NCBI RefSeq assembly: GCF_009900765.1
Contig: NZ_JAAABL010000005.1
Coordinates: 62,001-126,000 of the forward strand
Length of the DNA stretch: 64,000 bases
Direction: 5' to 3'
Source of the DNA: Rhodovarius lipocyclicus
GTDB taxonomy: Bacteria; Pseudomonadota; Alphaproteobacteria; Acetobacterales; Acetobacteraceae
The notes below the pieces were generated by a model. That model did no database searches. It was not told where the DNA came from and saw nothing but the letters and a program-made list of their open reading frames with translations. Below, piece by piece: positions 50,433 through 62,625 of this stretch. The position numbers and the translations under genes are program-made. The first letter of the stretch is position 1; each line of letters opens with the position of its first letter.

Positions 50433-52343
50433 TCAGCGCCCCAACAGGAAGAGCGAAACGAAAACGACGAGGCCGATGATCATGGCGAAGGCATAGCTCG
50501 CCACCCTCCCCGTCTGCAGCCGCATGGCGCTTCGCCCCATGCCGGCCGTGATCGCGGCGGCGCCGTTGGGCATGCCGTCGATGATGCGCACATCGCCGGT
50601 CTGCCACAGCCCGCGCGCCAGCCGGCGCAGCGGCTGCACGAACAGCCAGTTGTACAGTTCGTCGAAGTACCACTTGTTCAGCAGGAAGCGGTACAGGCCC
50701 GGCACGGCACCCGCCACCTTCGCGGGCAGCTTCGGCGCGCCCATGTAGATGGCGAAGGCCAGCACGATGCCCGAGAGCGCCACCGTCTTGGCGAGCGTCG
50801 CCACCCAGTGCGGGGCGTGGTGCATCGCCTCGATCATGTGCTTGGCCGGCAGGTTGAAGATCGCGCCGTTCCAGAACTCCGCCTGGTGCTCCCCGATGAA
50901 GTAGGGGGCGAAGGTGAAGCCCGTGAAGATGGCCCCCAGCGAGAGGACCAGCAGCGGGATCAGCATCACGGCCGGGCTCTCATGCACGTGTTCCATGGTG
51001 TGATGGTCCGCGCGGGGCGCGCCATGGAAGGTCAGGATGATGAGGCGCCAGGAGTAGAAGGCGGTCAGGAAGGCGGCCAGCACCATGCAGACGAAGGCAT
51101 AGGTGCCCACGCCGGAATGGGCGGCGATCGCGCCCTCCAGGATCGCGTCCTTGGAGTAGTAGCCCGCGAAGATCGGGATGCCGGCCAGCGCCAGGCTGCC
51201 GATCCAGAACATCGCGTAGGTGATGGGAATCTTCTTCCAGATCCCGCCCATCTTGCGGATGTCCTGCTCGTCGGACATGGCGTGGATCACGCTGCCCGCA
51301 CCCAGGAACAGCAGCGCCTTGAAGAAGGCGTGCGTGAACAGGTGGAACACCGAGGCCTGGTACAGGCCCACGCCGGCGGCCGCGAACATGTAGCCCAGCT
51401 GCGAGCAGGTGGAGTAGGCGATCACGCGCTTGATGTCGTTCTGCACGCAGCCGATGGTGGCCGCGAACAGCGCCGTGGAGGCGCCGACCACCGTCACGAT
51501 CGACAGCGCGACCGGCGCGTATTCCATCAGCGGCGACATGCGGGCCATCAGGAACACGCCGGCCGTCACCATGGTGGCGGCGTGGATCAGCGCGGAAACG
51601 GGCGTCGGGCCCTCCATCGCGTCCGGCAGCCAGGTGTGCAGGCCGAGCTGCGCGGACTTGCCGCAGGCGCCCAGGAAGAACAGAACGCCGATCAGCTCCA
51701 GCGCCGGCAGGCCCAGGAAGCGGTCGTTCACATGCTGGGGGACGGCGGCGAAGATCGCGCCGAACTCGACGGAGCTGAACACATAGAAGGTCAGCGCCAT
51801 GCCCAGCATGAAGAACACGTCGCCCACGCGGTTCACGATGAAGGCCTTCATCGCGGCGTTGCAGGCGCTCTCGCGCTCATACCAGTAGCCGATCAGCAGG
51901 TAGCTCGCGAGGCCGACGCCTTCCCAGCCGAAGAACAGCTGCACCAGGTTATCGGCCGTCACCAGCATCAGCATCATGAAGGTGAACAGCGAGAGGTAGG
52001 CGAAGAACCGGCTCGGCGTCTCGTCATGGGACATATAGCCGACGGAGTAGAGGTGGATGAAGGTGGAGATGAAGGTCACCATCCCCACCATCATCGCGGA
52101 CAGCGTGTCGTAGCGCAGCGCCCAGGAGAACTGCATGTCCCCCACATCGACCCAGGTGAACAGCACCTCCGTGCGCGGGGCCGAGCCGAAGCCGACCTCG
52201 AAGAAAGCGGTCACGCCGCACACGGCGGCCAGCACCATGAAGAACACGGTGGTCCACTGCGCGGCCTTGTCACCGATCAGCCGGCCGAAAAGGCCGCTGA
52301 TGATGGCTCCCAGAAGCGGGAAGAAAACGGCACCGACGAACAT
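50433..52343 (-). CDS. nuoL: NADH-quinone oxidoreductase subunit L
   Basis: The largest antiporter-like subunit, 636 aa, with the long lateral helix near its C-terminus. GWEGVGLASYLLIGYW, QLGLHTWLPDAMEGPTPVSA and AYSTCSQLGYMF are the family motifs. Start MFVGAVFFPLLGAI at 52343, three bases after nuoK. Confidence 0.97.
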   Translation of the reverse strand: MFVGAVFFPLLGAIISGLFGRLIGDKAAQWTTVFFMVLAAVCGVTAFFEVGFGSAPRTEVLFTWVDVGDMQFSWALRYDTLSAMMVGMVTFISTFIHLYSVGYMSHDETPSRFFAYLSLFTFMMLMLVTADNLVQLFFGWEGVGLASYLLIGYWYERESACNAAMKAFIVNRVGDVFFMLGMALTFYVFSSVEFGAIFAAVPQHVNDRFLGLPALELIGVLFFLGACGKSAQLGLHTWLPDAMEGPTPVSALIHAATMVTAGVFLMARMSPLMEYAPVALSIVTVVGASTALFAATIGCVQNDIKRVIAYSTCSQLGYMFAAAGVGLYQASVFHLFTHAFFKALLFLGAGSVIHAMSDEQDIRKMGGIWKKIPITYAMFWIGSLALAGIPIFAGYYSKDAILEGAIAAHSGVGTYAFVCMVLAAFLTAFYSWRLIILTFHGAPRADHHTMEHVHESPAVMLIPLLVLSLGAIFTGFTFAPYFIGEHQAEFWNGAIFNLPAKHMIEAMHHAPHWVATLAKTVALSGIVLAFAIYMGAPKLPAKVAGAVPGLYRFLLNKWYFDELYNWLFVQPLRRLARGLWQTGDVRIIDGMPNGAAAITAGMGRSAMRLQTGRVASYAFAMIIGLVVFVSLFLLGR

Positions 52344-52346
52344 CGA

Positions 52347-52658
52347 TCAGCCTTTCAGCGTCGAGATGTCCTCGACCTCGATGGAGCCGCGATTGCGGAA
52401 ATAGATGACAAGGATGGCGAGGCCGATCGCGGCTTCCGCCGCGGCGACAGTCAGGATCAGCATGGCGAAGACCTGGCCCGCCAGGTCGTCCAGCCGCGAG
52501 GAGAAGGCGACGAAGTTCAGGTTCACCGAGAGCAGGATCAGCTCGATGCTCATCAGGATGACGATGACGTTCTTGCGGTTCAGGAAGATGCCGAACACGC
52601 CGAGCACAAACAGGATGGCACTGACCGTGAGGTAGTGACCGAGGCCGATCTCAAGCAT
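52347..52658 (-). CDS. nuoK: NADH-quinone oxidoreductase subunit K
   Basis: A 103 aa membrane subunit with three spans. The glutamates of the E-channel lie in [16 protein letters not shown] and [14 protein letters not shown]. The ATG shares one base with the nuoJ stop (TGATG). Confidence 0.97.
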   Translation of the reverse strand: MLEIGLGHYLTVSAILFVLGVFGIFLNRKNVIVILMSIELILLSVNLNFVAFSSRLDDLAGQVFAMLILTVAAAEAAIGLAILVIYFRNRGSIEVEDISTLKG

Positions 52659-53359
52659 CAGTGATGCCCCCCGCCATGATGGTCGTCGTCATGGCCATGA
52701 TGGGCCACCTTCTTGGGCGCGGGCTCGGCCTTGGGCAGCCGGCGCAGGATGCCCAGGCTGCGGATGCCCTGCCCGCCCGGAATGTTCAGCACCTCGACCT
52801 TGCCTTCGCGCGCCAGCTGGTCGGGGATGCTCTGCCGCTTGGTGCCCGTGCGTTCGCGCAGGGTCAGCACGATGGCGCCCATCATGGCGACCAGCAGGAT
52901 CAGACCCGCGATCTGGAACAGGAAGACGTAGTCCGTATAGAGGATCCGCCCCAGCGCCTCGGTGTTGGTGATGCCGGCCGGCGCGGGGGAGAGCCGCAGC
53001 TCGGCGGCGTCGCCGCTGAAGCGCCAGCTGCCCAGCACCATCACCAGTTCCAGGAACAGGATGCCGCCGATGATGGCGCCGAAGGGCGCGTAGCGCTGGA
53101 AACCCTCACGCAGCTTCGTGAAGTCGATGTCGAGCATCATCACCACGAAGAGGAACAGCACGGCGACCGCGCCGACATAGACGATGACCAGGATCATCGC
53201 CAGGAACTCCGCCCCCGCCAGCAGGAACAGGCCCGCGGCGTTGAAGAAGGCCAGGATCAGGTAGAGCACCGAATGCACAGGATTGCGCGAGGTGACCACC
53301 ATGGTGGCGCAGGCGATCAGGATCGCCGCGAAGACATAAAAGGCGAGGCCAGCGATCAT
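52658..53359 (-). CDS. nuoJ: NADH-quinone oxidoreductase subunit J, with His-rich tail
   Basis: A 233 aa membrane subunit with five spans ([20 protein letters not shown] is the family signature). Beyond the usual length it carries a C-terminal extension [20 protein letters not shown]... whose last 14 residues contain seven His and three Asp. This end could bind Ni or Zn; it is not needed by known complex I chemistry. Start at 53359, overlapping nuoI by four bases. Confidence 0.96.
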   Translation of the reverse strand: MIAGLAFYVFAAILIACATMVVTSRNPVHSVLYLILAFFNAAGLFLLAGAEFLAMILVIVYVGAVAVLFLFVVMMLDIDFTKLREGFQRYAPFGAIIGGILFLELVMVLGSWRFSGDAAELRLSPAPAGITNTEALGRILYTDYVFLFQIAGLILLVAMMGAIVLTLRERTGTKRQSIPDQLAREGKVEVLNIPGGQGIRSLGILRRLPKAEPAPKKVAHHGHDDDHHGGGHH

Positions 53360-53841
53360 CGATAGGGCGCATCCAGTTCGAGCCGCTTGGCGATCTCGGC
53401 TTCCCAACGGTCGCCGTTCGCCAGCAGGCGGTCCTTGTCGTACATGAGCTCCTCGCGGGTTTCGGTCGCGAACTCGAAGTTCGGCCCCTCCACGATCGCA
53501 TCCACCGGGCAGGCTTCCTCGCACATGCCGCAGTAGATGCACTTGGTCATGTCGATGTCGTAGCGCGTGGTGCGGCGGCTGCCGTCCTCACGCGGTTCGG
53601 CCTCGATCGTGATGGCCTGGGCGGGGCACACCGCCTCGCACAGCTTGCACGCGATGCAGCGTTCCTCGCCATTGGCGTAGCGGCGCAGTGCGTGCTCCCC
53701 CTTGAAGCGCGGCGATTGCGGCGTCTTCTCATAGGGATACATGATGGTGGTCTTCTTGCCGAAGAAATACCTCAGCGTCAGACCCAGACCGGAGACCAGC
53801 TCGGCGAGCAGGAAACTCCGCGCGAAACGATCGAGCCTCAT
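53356..53841 (-). CDS. nuoI: NADH-quinone oxidoreductase subunit I
   Basis: A 161 aa ferredoxin-like subunit carrying clusters N6a and N6b: cysteines 62, 65, 68, 72 ([11 protein letters not shown]) and 101, 104, 107, 111 ([11 protein letters not shown]). The N-terminal amphipathic helix [16 protein letters not shown] anchors it to the membrane arm. Overlaps nuoH by four bases. Confidence 0.97.
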   Translation of the reverse strand: MRLDRFARSFLLAELVSGLGLTLRYFFGKKTTIMYPYEKTPQSPRFKGEHALRRYANGEERCIACKLCEAVCPAQAITIEAEPREDGSRRTTRYDIDMTKCIYCGMCEEACPVDAIVEGPNFEFATETREELMYDKDRLLANGDRWEAEIAKRLELDAPYR

Positions 53842-54857
53842 GCCGGCAGCCACCCCATCAGCTTCAGCGTGAATGCCGTGATGATCAGCCACACCAGGCT
53901 GAACGGCAGGAAGACCTTCCAGCCCAGACGCATGAGCTGGTCGTAGCGGTAGCGCGGGAAGGTCGCGCGCACCCAGACGAAGCAGAAGAACAGCAGCCCC
54001 GCCTTCAGCATGAACCACAGCGGGCCCGGCACCCAGGTGAAGGGCTCGATGGCCATCGGCGGCAGCCAGCCACCCAGGAACAGGATCGTCGTCAGCGAGC
54101 ACATCAGCAGGATGTTCGCGTACTCGCCCAGGAAGAAGAGCGCGAAGGACATCGAGGAGTATTCGACGAAGAAGCCCGCCACCAGCTCGCTCTCGCCTTC
54201 AGGCAGGTCGAAGGGCGCTCGGTTGGTTTCCGCCAGTGTGCTGATGAAGAAGATGATCGCCATCGGGAACAGCGGGATGACGTACCACACCGTGGTCTGC
54301 GCCCGGACGATCTCGGTCAGGTTCAGCGAACCCGCGCAAAGCAGCACGGTGACGATCACGAAGCCCATCGAGACTTCGTAAGACACCATCTGCGCCGCCG
54401 AGCGCAGCGCGCCCAGGAAGGCGTATTTGGAATTGGACGCCCAGCCCGCGATGATGACACCATAGACGCCCAGCGAGCTGACCGCGAACAGGTACAGGAT
54501 GCCGACATTGATGTCGGCGATCGCCCAGCCATCATTCACCGGGATCACCGACCAGGCGATCATGGCGAGCAGGAAGGTCAGCATCGGCGCCGCGAGGAAC
54601 AGGTACCGGCTGGCACCCGTGGGCACGATGGTTTCCTTCATCAGCATCTTCAGCGCGTCGGCGAAGGGCTGCAGCATGCCGAAGGGGCCGACCACGTTCG
54701 GGCCCTTGCGCAGCTGCATCGCCGCCATGATCCGGCGCTCGGCCCAGGTCATGTAGGCCACGCAGATCAGCACCGGCACCAGCAGCGCCAGGGTCTGCGC
54801 CACCGTCAGCACCAGATGGCCGACGGGCGTGGCCAGGAAGTCTTGTAGAGCCTGCAT
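53838..54857 (-). CDS. nuoH: NADH-quinone oxidoreductase subunit H
   Basis: A 339 aa quinone-site membrane subunit with eight spans. [21 protein letters not shown] and [20 protein letters not shown] (both exactly family type) surround the quinone entry. Follows nuoG by three bases. Confidence 0.97.
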   Translation of the reverse strand: MQALQDFLATPVGHLVLTVAQTLALLVPVLICVAYMTWAERRIMAAMQLRKGPNVVGPFGMLQPFADALKMLMKETIVPTGASRYLFLAAPMLTFLLAMIAWSVIPVNDGWAIADINVGILYLFAVSSLGVYGVIIAGWASNSKYAFLGALRSAAQMVSYEVSMGFVIVTVLLCAGSLNLTEIVRAQTTVWYVIPLFPMAIIFFISTLAETNRAPFDLPEGESELVAGFFVEYSSMSFALFFLGEYANILLMCSLTTILFLGGWLPPMAIEPFTWVPGPLWFMLKAGLLFFCFVWVRATFPRYRYDQLMRLGWKVFLPFSLVWLIITAFTLKLMGWLPA

Positions 54858-54860
54858 GGG

Positions 54861-56846
54861 TTACTCCGCCGCCAAGGCAGGAACGGCGCCCAGATACACC
54901 TTGGCGCATTCGGCCATGGTGGGGCTCGCCCGGCCAATCGGCTCAGCCTGCCAGTAATTCTTCAGCGGCAGCGCGAAGGGCTCGCTGCCCAGCGCGCCCC
55001 CCACGGGCGCGGCACCGGGTTCGGCCTTGCGCAGCCCCTCGGCGGCGAACAGCGGGTGCGCGGCGCGCAGCTGTTCCAGCGTGTCGAAGGGCACCGCCAC
55101 ATCCAGGGCGGCGGCCGCCGCGCGCAGGATGCGCCAGTCGGGCTTGGCCTCGCCCGGGGGCTGCACGGCGGTGAAGCCACGCTGCACCCGGCCCTCGGTG
55201 TTCACCCAGGTGCCGTCCTTCTCGGTATAGGCCGCACCGGGCAGGATCACATCCGCCCGGCTCGCCGCCGCCTCGCCATGATGGCCCTGATAGACCACGA
55301 AGGTGCCGGCCGGAATGCGGGAGGCCTCGAAGCCATCGGCACCCAGCAGCCACAGCGCGTCCAGCGCGCCAGGGGCCAGCATCCCCGCGAGGTCGAGCCC
55401 GCCCGGGCCGGGCAGGAAGCCCAGCTCCAGCGCGCCGACCTGGCCGCCGAAATGATGCAGCAGGTTGAAGCCGTTCCATTCGGCGCTGGGATTGGCCAGC
55501 GCCCAGGCGCGGGCCAGCACCGCCGCCGCATCCGGGCGCGTCAGCGCGCCACGGCCCAGGATCACGACGGGCTTCTGGGCACCGGCCAGGAAATCGGTGT
55601 CGAGCGCTTCCGGGCCCTCGCCCAGATGCGTGTACCTGTAGGTCAGGTCCAGGCCCTTCGGCCCGACATACCCCACCTTGAGGCCGGCCAGATACGCCTT
55701 GCGGATGCGGGCGTTGATGACCGGCGCCTCGGTGCGCGGGTTGGCGCCGATCACGATCAGCGCATCCGCTTCCTCGATCCCGGCGATGGTGGAGTTGAAC
55801 AGGTAATGCGCCCGGTTCTCGCCGGTGATGGCGGCGCCATCCTGCCGGCAATCCATGTTGGCGCTGCCGAGGCCCGCCAGCAGCGACTTCAGGGCAAAGA
55901 TGGATTCGGCATCCACCGTGTCGCCCACGATGCCGCCGACGCGGCCCTTGAAGCCCTCGGCGACGGCGATCATCGCCTCCTCCCAGGTCGCGGGCACCAG
56001 CTTGCCGTCACGGCGCAGCCAGGGGCGGTCGAGGCGCCGGCGCTTCAGCCCGTCGAAGCTGAAACGGCCGCGATCGGCCATCCATTCCTCGTTCACGTCA
56101 TCGTTCTGGCGCGGCATGATGCGCAGCACCTCGGCGGCGCGCGTGTCGATGCGGATGGGCGTGCCCGTCGCGTCCAGCACGTCGATGCCGTCGGTCTTCG
56201 TCAGCTCCCACGGCCGGGCCACGAAGGCATAGGGCCGGCTGGTCAGCGCGCCCACCGGGCAGATGTCGATCAGGTTGCCGGACAGCTCGCTGGTCAGCGC
56301 CTTCTCGACATAGGTCCCGATTTCCATGTTCTCGCCGCGGTTGGTCGCGCCCAGCTCGGGCACGCCGGCGATCTCGGCGGCGAAGCGGACGCAGCGCGTG
56401 CACTGGATGCAGCGCGTCATCACCGTCTTCACCAGCGGGCCGACATACTTGTCCTTCACCGCCCGCTTCGGCTCATGGAAGCGGCTGATGTCCTTGCCGT
56501 AGCCGAAGGCCTGGTCCTGCAGATCGCACTCGCCGCCCTGGTCGCAGATCGGGCAATCCAGCGGGTGGTTGATCAGCAGGAATTCCATCACGCCACGGCG
56601 CGCGTTGCGCACCACCGGCGTGTCGGTGAACACCTTCATCCCGTCCATGACGGGGTATGCGCAGGAGGCGACGGGCTTGGGCGCCCGCTCCACCTCGACC
56701 AGGCACATGCGGCAGTTGCCCGCCACAGAAAGGCGCTCGTGATAACAGAAGCGGGGAATTTCCTTCCCCGCCGCCTCGCAGGCCTGAAGCACGGAGGAGC
56801 CGTTCGGCACCTCCACTTCGATCCCATCGACCGTGACTTTCGCCAT
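54861..56846 (-). CDS. nuoG: NADH-quinone oxidoreductase subunit G
   Basis: The large iron-sulfur subunit, 661 aa. [2Fe-2S] N1b: Cys34, 45, 48, 62. N5: His94 with Cys98, 101, 107. N4: Cys146, 149, 152 and a later Cys in NLIDICPVGAL. The molybdopterin-oxidoreductase-like C-terminal half (GDTVDAESIFALKSLLAGLG) has no active site. The start MAKVTVDGIEVEV at 56846 replaces a longer frame overlapping nuoF. Confidence 0.97.
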   Translation of the reverse strand: MAKVTVDGIEVEVPNGSSVLQACEAAGKEIPRFCYHERLSVAGNCRMCLVEVERAPKPVASCAYPVMDGMKVFTDTPVVRNARRGVMEFLLINHPLDCPICDQGGECDLQDQAFGYGKDISRFHEPKRAVKDKYVGPLVKTVMTRCIQCTRCVRFAAEIAGVPELGATNRGENMEIGTYVEKALTSELSGNLIDICPVGALTSRPYAFVARPWELTKTDGIDVLDATGTPIRIDTRAAEVLRIMPRQNDDVNEEWMADRGRFSFDGLKRRRLDRPWLRRDGKLVPATWEEAMIAVAEGFKGRVGGIVGDTVDAESIFALKSLLAGLGSANMDCRQDGAAITGENRAHYLFNSTIAGIEEADALIVIGANPRTEAPVINARIRKAYLAGLKVGYVGPKGLDLTYRYTHLGEGPEALDTDFLAGAQKPVVILGRGALTRPDAAAVLARAWALANPSAEWNGFNLLHHFGGQVGALELGFLPGPGGLDLAGMLAPGALDALWLLGADGFEASRIPAGTFVVYQGHHGEAAASRADVILPGAAYTEKDGTWVNTEGRVQRGFTAVQPPGEAKPDWRILRAAAAALDVAVPFDTLEQLRAAHPLFAAEGLRKAEPGAAPVGGALGSEPFALPLKNYWQAEPIGRASPTMAECAKVYLGAVPALAAE

Positions 56847-56851
56847 TCCGG

Positions 56852-58147
<1,296 letters not shown>

Positions 58148-58150
58148 GCC

Positions 58151-58756
58151 TCACCCTTCCTCGCCGGTCAGAACCATGGGGCCGCCCTCGGGCGCGCTGG
58201 TCTGGCGCCCGATCACGCTGCCCGGCTTCGGCCGCTCACCGCGCTTCAGGGCTTCCAGCAGCTTCACCGCGCTGTCGTAGTCCATGTCCTCGTAATAATC
58301 GTCGTCGACCTGCAGGATCGGCGCGTTCACGCAGGCACCGAGGCACTCGACCTCGCTCAGCGTGAACAGCCCGTCCGGGCTGGTGGCGCCGTAGCCGCTC
58401 AGGTGGCCGGCATCCTTGCAGGCGCGCAGCACGTCGTCGGAGCCGCGCAGCATGCAGGGCGTGGTGCCGCAGACCTGCAGGTGATAGCGGCCCATCTTCT
58501 TCGTGTTGAACATGAAGTAGAAGGTCGCGACCTCATACACGCGCACCGGCGCGATCTCGAGGCGCTGGGCGATCACGTCCATCGCCACGCGCGGCACCCA
58601 GGCGCTGCCCGTCTGCCGGCCCATCTGCTTCTGGGCCACATAGAGCAGCGGGATCACGCCGCTCGCCTTCTTCTCAGCCGGGTAACGGGCCAGGATCTCG
58701 GCGATCTTGGTCTCGCTCTCCGCATCGAACGCGAAAGATTGGGGTTCTTCGCTCAC
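58151..58756 (-). CDS. nuoE: NADH-quinone oxidoreductase subunit E
   Basis: A 201 aa thioredoxin-fold [2Fe-2S] subunit. Cys96, 101 (VCGTTPCML) and Cys138, 142 ([10 protein letters not shown]) hold cluster N1a. A polar C-terminal extension ([16 protein letters not shown]...) follows the fold, as in other alphaproteobacteria. The start overlaps nothing; the stop of nuoD overlaps its own start by four bases. Confidence 0.97.
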   Translation of the reverse strand: MSEEPQSFAFDAESETKIAEILARYPAEKKASGVIPLLYVAQKQMGRQTGSAWVPRVAMDVIAQRLEIAPVRVYEVATFYFMFNTKKMGRYHLQVCGTTPCMLRGSDDVLRACKDAGHLSGYGATSPDGLFTLSEVECLGACVNAPILQVDDDYYEDMDYDSAVKLLEALKRGERPKPGSVIGRQTSAPEGGPMVLTGEEG

Positions 58757-59988
58757 CGGTCGATCTCCCCGAACACGACATCCAGGCTGCCGATGATCGC
58801 CACCGCGTCAGCCAGCATATGGCCCTTGGAGAGTGCCTCCGTGGCCTGAAGATGGGCGTAGCCCGGCGAACGGATCTTGCAGCGATACGGCTTGTTGCCG
58901 CCATCGGCCACCAGATAGACGCCGAACTCGCCCTTGGGCGCTTCCACCACCGAATAGGTGGCGCCCGCGGGCACGTGATAGCCCTCGGTGTACAGCTTGA
59001 AGTGATGGATCAGCGCTTCCATCGAGCTTTTCATCTCGGCGCGCTTGGGCGGCGTGATCTTGTTGTCCGCCACCTTGATCGGGCCCGGGCGCATCTGCGC
59101 CAGGCACTGCCGGATAATCTTCAGCGATTCGCGCATCTCGACGATGCGGACCAGATAGCGGTCGTAGCAGTCGCCATGCCGGCCCACCGGCACCTCGAAC
59201 TCCATGCGGTCATAGACCTCATAGGGCTGCTGGCGGCGCAAATCCCACGGCACGCCGGAGGCGCGCAGGCAGGGGCCGGAGAAGCCCCAGGCCACCGCTT
59301 CCTCGGCGCTCATCACGCCGATATCGACGGTGCGCTGCTTGAAGATGCGGTTGTTGGTGACCAGCCGCTCCAGATCGTCCACGAAGGCCGGGAAGGCGTC
59401 GGCCCAGGATTCGATCTTGGATTGCAGGTTCGCCGGGATGTCCTTCGCCACGCCGCCGGGACGGAAGTAGTTGGCGTGGTAATGGCTGCCCGAGGTCATC
59501 TCGTACATTTCGAGCAGGTGCTCGCGCTGTTCGAAGCCCCACAGCGCCGGCGTGATACCGCCGCAATCCATCACATAGGTGGTGATGTTCAGCAGGTGGT
59601 TCAGGATGCGCGTGATCTCGCTGAACAGCACGCGGATATAGCGCGCGCGTTCCGGGATATCCTGCTCGATGCCCAGCAGGCGCTCCGTGCCCAGCGCGAA
59701 GGCGTGTTCCATCGCCATCGGGCTGACGTAGTCCAGCCGGTCGAAATAGGGCAGCGCCTGCAGATAGGTCTTGTACTCGATCAGCTTCTCGGTGCCGCGA
59801 TGCAGCAGGCCGATATGCGGGTCGGCACGCTCCACCAGCTCGCCCTTCAGCTCCATGACGAGGCGCAGCACGCCATGCGCCGCGGGGTGCTGCGGGCCGA
59901 AATTGATGGTGTGGCTGTCCACCTGCACCACCCGCGTCTCCTCCACGGGAGAAGCGGGAACGGCGCCGGTTCCGGTCGTCAGGCTCAT
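58753..59988 (-). CDS. nuoD: NADH-quinone oxidoreductase subunit D
   Basis: A 411 aa hydrogenase-like subunit forming the quinone site with Nuo[17 protein letters not shown] and [16 protein letters not shown] are diagnostic (quinone-site His and Tyr region), and the C-terminal [14 protein letters not shown] is canonical. I chose the ATG at 59988; further upstream residues belong to the nuoC reading region. Confidence 0.98.
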   Translation of the reverse strand: MSLTTGTGAVPASPVEETRVVQVDSHTINFGPQHPAAHGVLRLVMELKGELVERADPHIGLLHRGTEKLIEYKTYLQALPYFDRLDYVSPMAMEHAFALGTERLLGIEQDIPERARYIRVLFSEITRILNHLLNITTYVMDCGGITPALWGFEQREHLLEMYEMTSGSHYHANYFRPGGVAKDIPANLQSKIESWADAFPAFVDDLERLVTNNRIFKQRTVDIGVMSAEEAVAWGFSGPCLRASGVPWDLRRQQPYEVYDRMEFEVPVGRHGDCYDRYLVRIVEMRESLKIIRQCLAQMRPGPIKVADNKITPPKRAEMKSSMEALIHHFKLYTEGYHVPAGATYSVVEAPKGEFGVYLVADGGNKPYRCKIRSPGYAHLQATEALSKGHMLADAVAIIGSLDVVFGEIDR

Positions 59989-60620
59989 GGCTTGGCCTCC
60001 TGCGGCGGGGGCGGGGGCGGCGGGAAGCGGTTCAGGTGCACCTTCTCGTCGCCCGGCAGGGTCGTGATCGCCTCCCACGGGGAGGTGAAGTCGAAGCTGC
60101 GGAAATCCTGCGTCAGCTTCACCGGCTCATAGACCACTTCCTTGAGCGTCGCGTCGTAGCGCAGCTCGACATGGCCCGAGAGCGGGAAGTCCTTGCGCAG
60201 CGGGTGCCCCTCGAAGCCGTAATCCGTCAGGAGCCGGCGCTGGTCGGCCAGCCCCTCGAAGCTCACGCCGTACATGTCCCACACTTCGCGCTCGAACCAG
60301 GTGGCGCTGGGCCACAGGCCGGTCACGCTGGGCACCGGGGTGCGCTCGGTGGCGGGCACCACCACGCGCAGGCGCCAGTTCAGCGCCAGCGACAGCAGGT
60401 TGTAGACCACCTCGAAGCGCTCCGGCCGGTCGGGCCAGTCCACGCCGCAGATGTCCATGCACTGCTCGAAGGCCAGGTCGGGGTGGTCCCGCAGCACGGC
60501 CATCACGGGCAGCAGCTTCTCCCGCCCGGCATGCAGCACCAGCTCGGCGCCGGCGCGGTCATGCGTCAGCACGGCGTCCGGCAGGGCGGCGCGCAGCGCC
60601 TGTTCCAGCTTCTCAACCAC
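59985..60620 (-). CDS. nuoC: NADH-quinone oxidoreductase subunit C
   Basis: A 211 aa peripheral-arm subunit. [34 protein letters not shown] and [10 protein letters not shown] are family motifs. GTG at 60620 starts inside the nuoB end (eight-base overlap), giving [10 protein letters not shown]; the frame upstream is out of family. The C-terminus ends in a run of seven prolines followed by QEAKP, an addition to the normal fold. NuoC and NuoD are separate here. Confidence 0.95.
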   Translation of the reverse strand: MVEKLEQALRAALPDAVLTHDRAGAELVLHAGREKLLPVMAVLRDHPDLAFEQCMDICGVDWPDRPERFEVVYNLLSLALNWRLRVVVPATERTPVPSVTGLWPSATWFEREVWDMYGVSFEGLADQRRLLTDYGFEGHPLRKDFPLSGHVELRYDATLKEVVYEPVKLTQDFRSFDFTSPWEAITTLPGDEKVHLNRFPPPPPPPQEAKP

Positions 60621-61158
60621 GCAGGATGGTCCCCGTCCGGCGAATCTTCTTCTGCAGCTGCAGGATGCCGTAGACCAGGCCTTCCGCCGTGGGCGGGCAG
60701 CCGGGCACATAGACATCGACGGGCACGATGCGGTCGCAACCGCGCACCACGCTGTAGCTATAGTGGTAGTAGCCGCCGCCATTGGCGCAGCTGCCCATGG
60801 AGATGACCCAGCGCGGCTCGCTCATCTGGTCATAGACCTTGCGCAGCGCGGGGGCCATTTTGTTGGTCAGCGTGCCGGCCACGATCATCACATCCGACTG
60901 CCGCGGCGAACCGCGCGGAATGACGCCGAAGCGGTCCAGATCGTACCGCGCCATATAAGCGTGGATCATGGGCACCGCGCAGCAGGCCAGGCCGAAGGTC
61001 ATCGGCCACAGGCTGCCCGTGCGCGCCCAGTTCACGATCTTGTCGAGGTTGGCGACGACGAAGCCCTTGTCTTCGATCTCACCCGTGATGCCCTTGATCA
61101 CCGCTTCCTGCTCCGCCCCGGGGGGCAGCGCGTCGCGGTTCCATGCGAGCTCGCTCAT
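60613..61158 (-). CDS. nuoB: NADH-quinone oxidoreductase subunit B
   Basis: A 181 aa subunit holding the terminal cluster N2, with ligands Cys59, Cys60 (GLACCAV), Cys124 (MGSCANGGG) and Cys154 ([10 protein letters not shown]). Start at MSELAWN; an in-frame ATG 13 codons upstream lies in nuoA. Gap of four bases after nuoA. Confidence 0.98.
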   Translation of the reverse strand: MSELAWNRDALPPGAEQEAVIKGITGEIEDKGFVVANLDKIVNWARTGSLWPMTFGLACCAVPMIHAYMARYDLDRFGVIPRGSPRQSDVMIVAGTLTNKMAPALRKVYDQMSEPRWVISMGSCANGGGYYHYSYSVVRGCDRIVPVDVYVPGCPPTAEGLVYGILQLQKKIRRTGTILRG

Positions 61159-61162
61159 GGCG

Positions 61163-61531
61163 TCACTCCCAGTCCAGGGCGCCCTTGCGCCACTCATAGA
61201 TGAAACCCACCGTCAGCACGCCGAGGAACGCCATCATGCTGCCGAAGCCCAGCCAGCCGATATCGCCCAGCGTGATGGCCCAAGGGAACAGGAAGGCGAC
61301 CTCGAGGTCGAAGATGATGAACAGGATGGCCACGAGATAGAAGCGCACGTCGAAACGGTGCCGCGTATCCTCGAACGGCTCGAACCCGCACTCATAGGTG
61401 GAAAGCTTCTCGGCATCAGGCTTCTGACGGGCCAGGAGAAGCGCACCCGCCACCATGGCGATGGCGATTCCCGCAGCGATCCCGATGAAGACCAGGATGG
61501 GGAAATACTCCCCGAGAAGGCTGGCGCTCAT
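61163..61531 (-). CDS. nuoA: NADH-quinone oxidoreductase subunit A
   Basis: A 122 aa membrane subunit with three spans. [20 protein letters not shown] is the flexible loop near the quinone site, and [11 protein letters not shown] is canonical. Start [17 protein letters not shown] at 61531. It is the first gene of the 14-gene operon; promoter elements upstream (61532-61750) were not clear. Confidence 0.97.
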   Translation of the reverse strand: MSASLLGEYFPILVFIGIAAGIAIAMVAGALLLARQKPDAEKLSTYECGFEPFEDTRHRFDVRFYLVAILFIIFDLEVAFLFPWAITLGDIGWLGFGSMMAFLGVLTVGFIYEWRKGALDWE

Positions 61532-61752
61532 GCTGGCCCTACCTTGGTTACGCGTTACCTCTGGGCCCACAGACCCGGTCGGGCAAGCGGGATCCAGCCA
61601 CACAAACACCCGCCGGGTGCAGCGCAGCGTGGGCGGACCATACTCCCGCCGCCAAGCTTTCGCCATAGTCGCCACGCGCAAAAAGCGCAGGGGCTTTCGC
61701 CCCGCGCTTTGCGGTAACGCACACTGATCACATTGAAAGGGAAGAAAAAAAC

Positions 61753-61829
<77 letters not shown>

Positions 61830-61944
61830 GTGCGTTGGAGGGGCTTTTGAAGGCTGGAGCCCCAAGTGTCAACCGAGGGGGGGGAGAGAAAAATCATCCC
61901 TGCGCCACAAGCCTGTGGATCATGCGCAGGAATGAGGTCGGGAA

Positions 61945-62016
61945 TGGGCGCTGAGGGATTCGAACCCCCGGCATCCTCGGTGTAAACGAGGCGCTCTACC
62001 GCTGAGCTAAGCGCCC
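61945..62016 (-). tRNA. tRNA-Val (anticodon TAC)
   Basis: A 72-base cloverleaf on the minus strand: acceptor GGGCGCT/AGCGCCC, anticodon loop TTTACAC (TAC), TPsiC loop GGTTCGAATCC and discriminator A. CCA is not encoded, so it needs CCA addition. Confidence 0.96.
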
Positions 62017-62102
62017 TGGCCCGCCGGGCTATAGCGGCCTTTCCCTGCCCGCGCCAGTTGCGGCGCCCCGCCCTCCTCAGCGCCCCAGGGGCAGGCCGCA
62101 AT

Positions 62103-62135
62103 AAAAAAGGGCCGGTCCCTCGCGGAACCGGCCCC
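62103..62135 (-). terminator. Intrinsic terminator of hup
   Basis: On the minus strand GGGGCCGGTTCCG...GGGACCGGCCC forms a strong stem (62109-62135) followed by TTTTTT (62103-62108), 28 bases after the hup stop. Confidence 0.9.
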
Positions 62136-62162
62136 TTCGTCATCCCCCCGTGACGGGAAGGA

Positions 62163-62435
62163 TCAGTTCACGGCATCCTTCAGGCCCTTGCCGGCCTTGA
62201 AACGCACGGTGGTGGAGGCGGGGATCTTGATCTCCTCGCCCGTGCGCGGGTTGCGGCCCTTGCCGGCCTTGCGCTTGCTGGTGCTGAAGGTGCCGAAGCC
62301 CACCAGACGGACTTCCTGCTTCTTCTTCAGCGCCTTGGTGATCGCCTCGAACAGCGCGTCCAGCACCTCGCCGGCCTTGGCCTTCGAAAGTTCGCCAGAG
62401 TCGGCCACCACGGCCACCAGATCCTGCTTGTTCAT
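62163..62435 (-). CDS. hup: DNA-binding protein HU
   Basis: A 90 aa histone-like nucleoid protein. MNKQDLVAVVADSGELSKAK is the N-terminal dimer helix; VRLVGFGTFSTSKRKAGKGRNPRTGEEI carries the DNA-binding arm with the Asn-Pro pair; ending GKGLKDAVN. The upstream frame (45 codons) is unlikely. It follows lon, as in many alphaproteobacteria. Confidence 0.97.
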   Translation of the reverse strand: MNKQDLVAVVADSGELSKAKAGEVLDALFEAITKALKKKQEVRLVGFGTFSTSKRKAGKGRNPRTGEEIKIPASTTVRFKAGKGLKDAVN

Positions 62436-62575
62436 CCTGCCCCCTGCGGGAGTGCCGTGGCTGGCCGATTCCAGCCACGAAATCTGGCGGCACACTAGGT
62501 TCGCGGCTTCGAGCGCGTCAACCGCGACGGCCCTGTTATCCCCGGAAAACCGCCATTTTTCGCGGCGCACACATG

Positions 62576-62599
62576 AAAAAGGGCGCCCGGAGGCGCCCC
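62576..62599 (-). terminator. Intrinsic terminator of lon
   Basis: GGGGCGCC-TCC-GGGCGCCC (62581-62599) followed by TTTTT (62576-62580) on the minus strand, about 27 bases after the lon stop. Confidence 0.9.
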
Positions 62600-62625
62600 T
62601 TTCCGATTCGTTCCAAGGCCCGTTT

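Noticed and set aside
49098-52664. A 1188-codon plus-strand frame opposite nuoK-nuoM
   Set aside because: Shadow of the nuo genes; low-complexity His/Gln/Glu/Asp-rich translation and no start signal.
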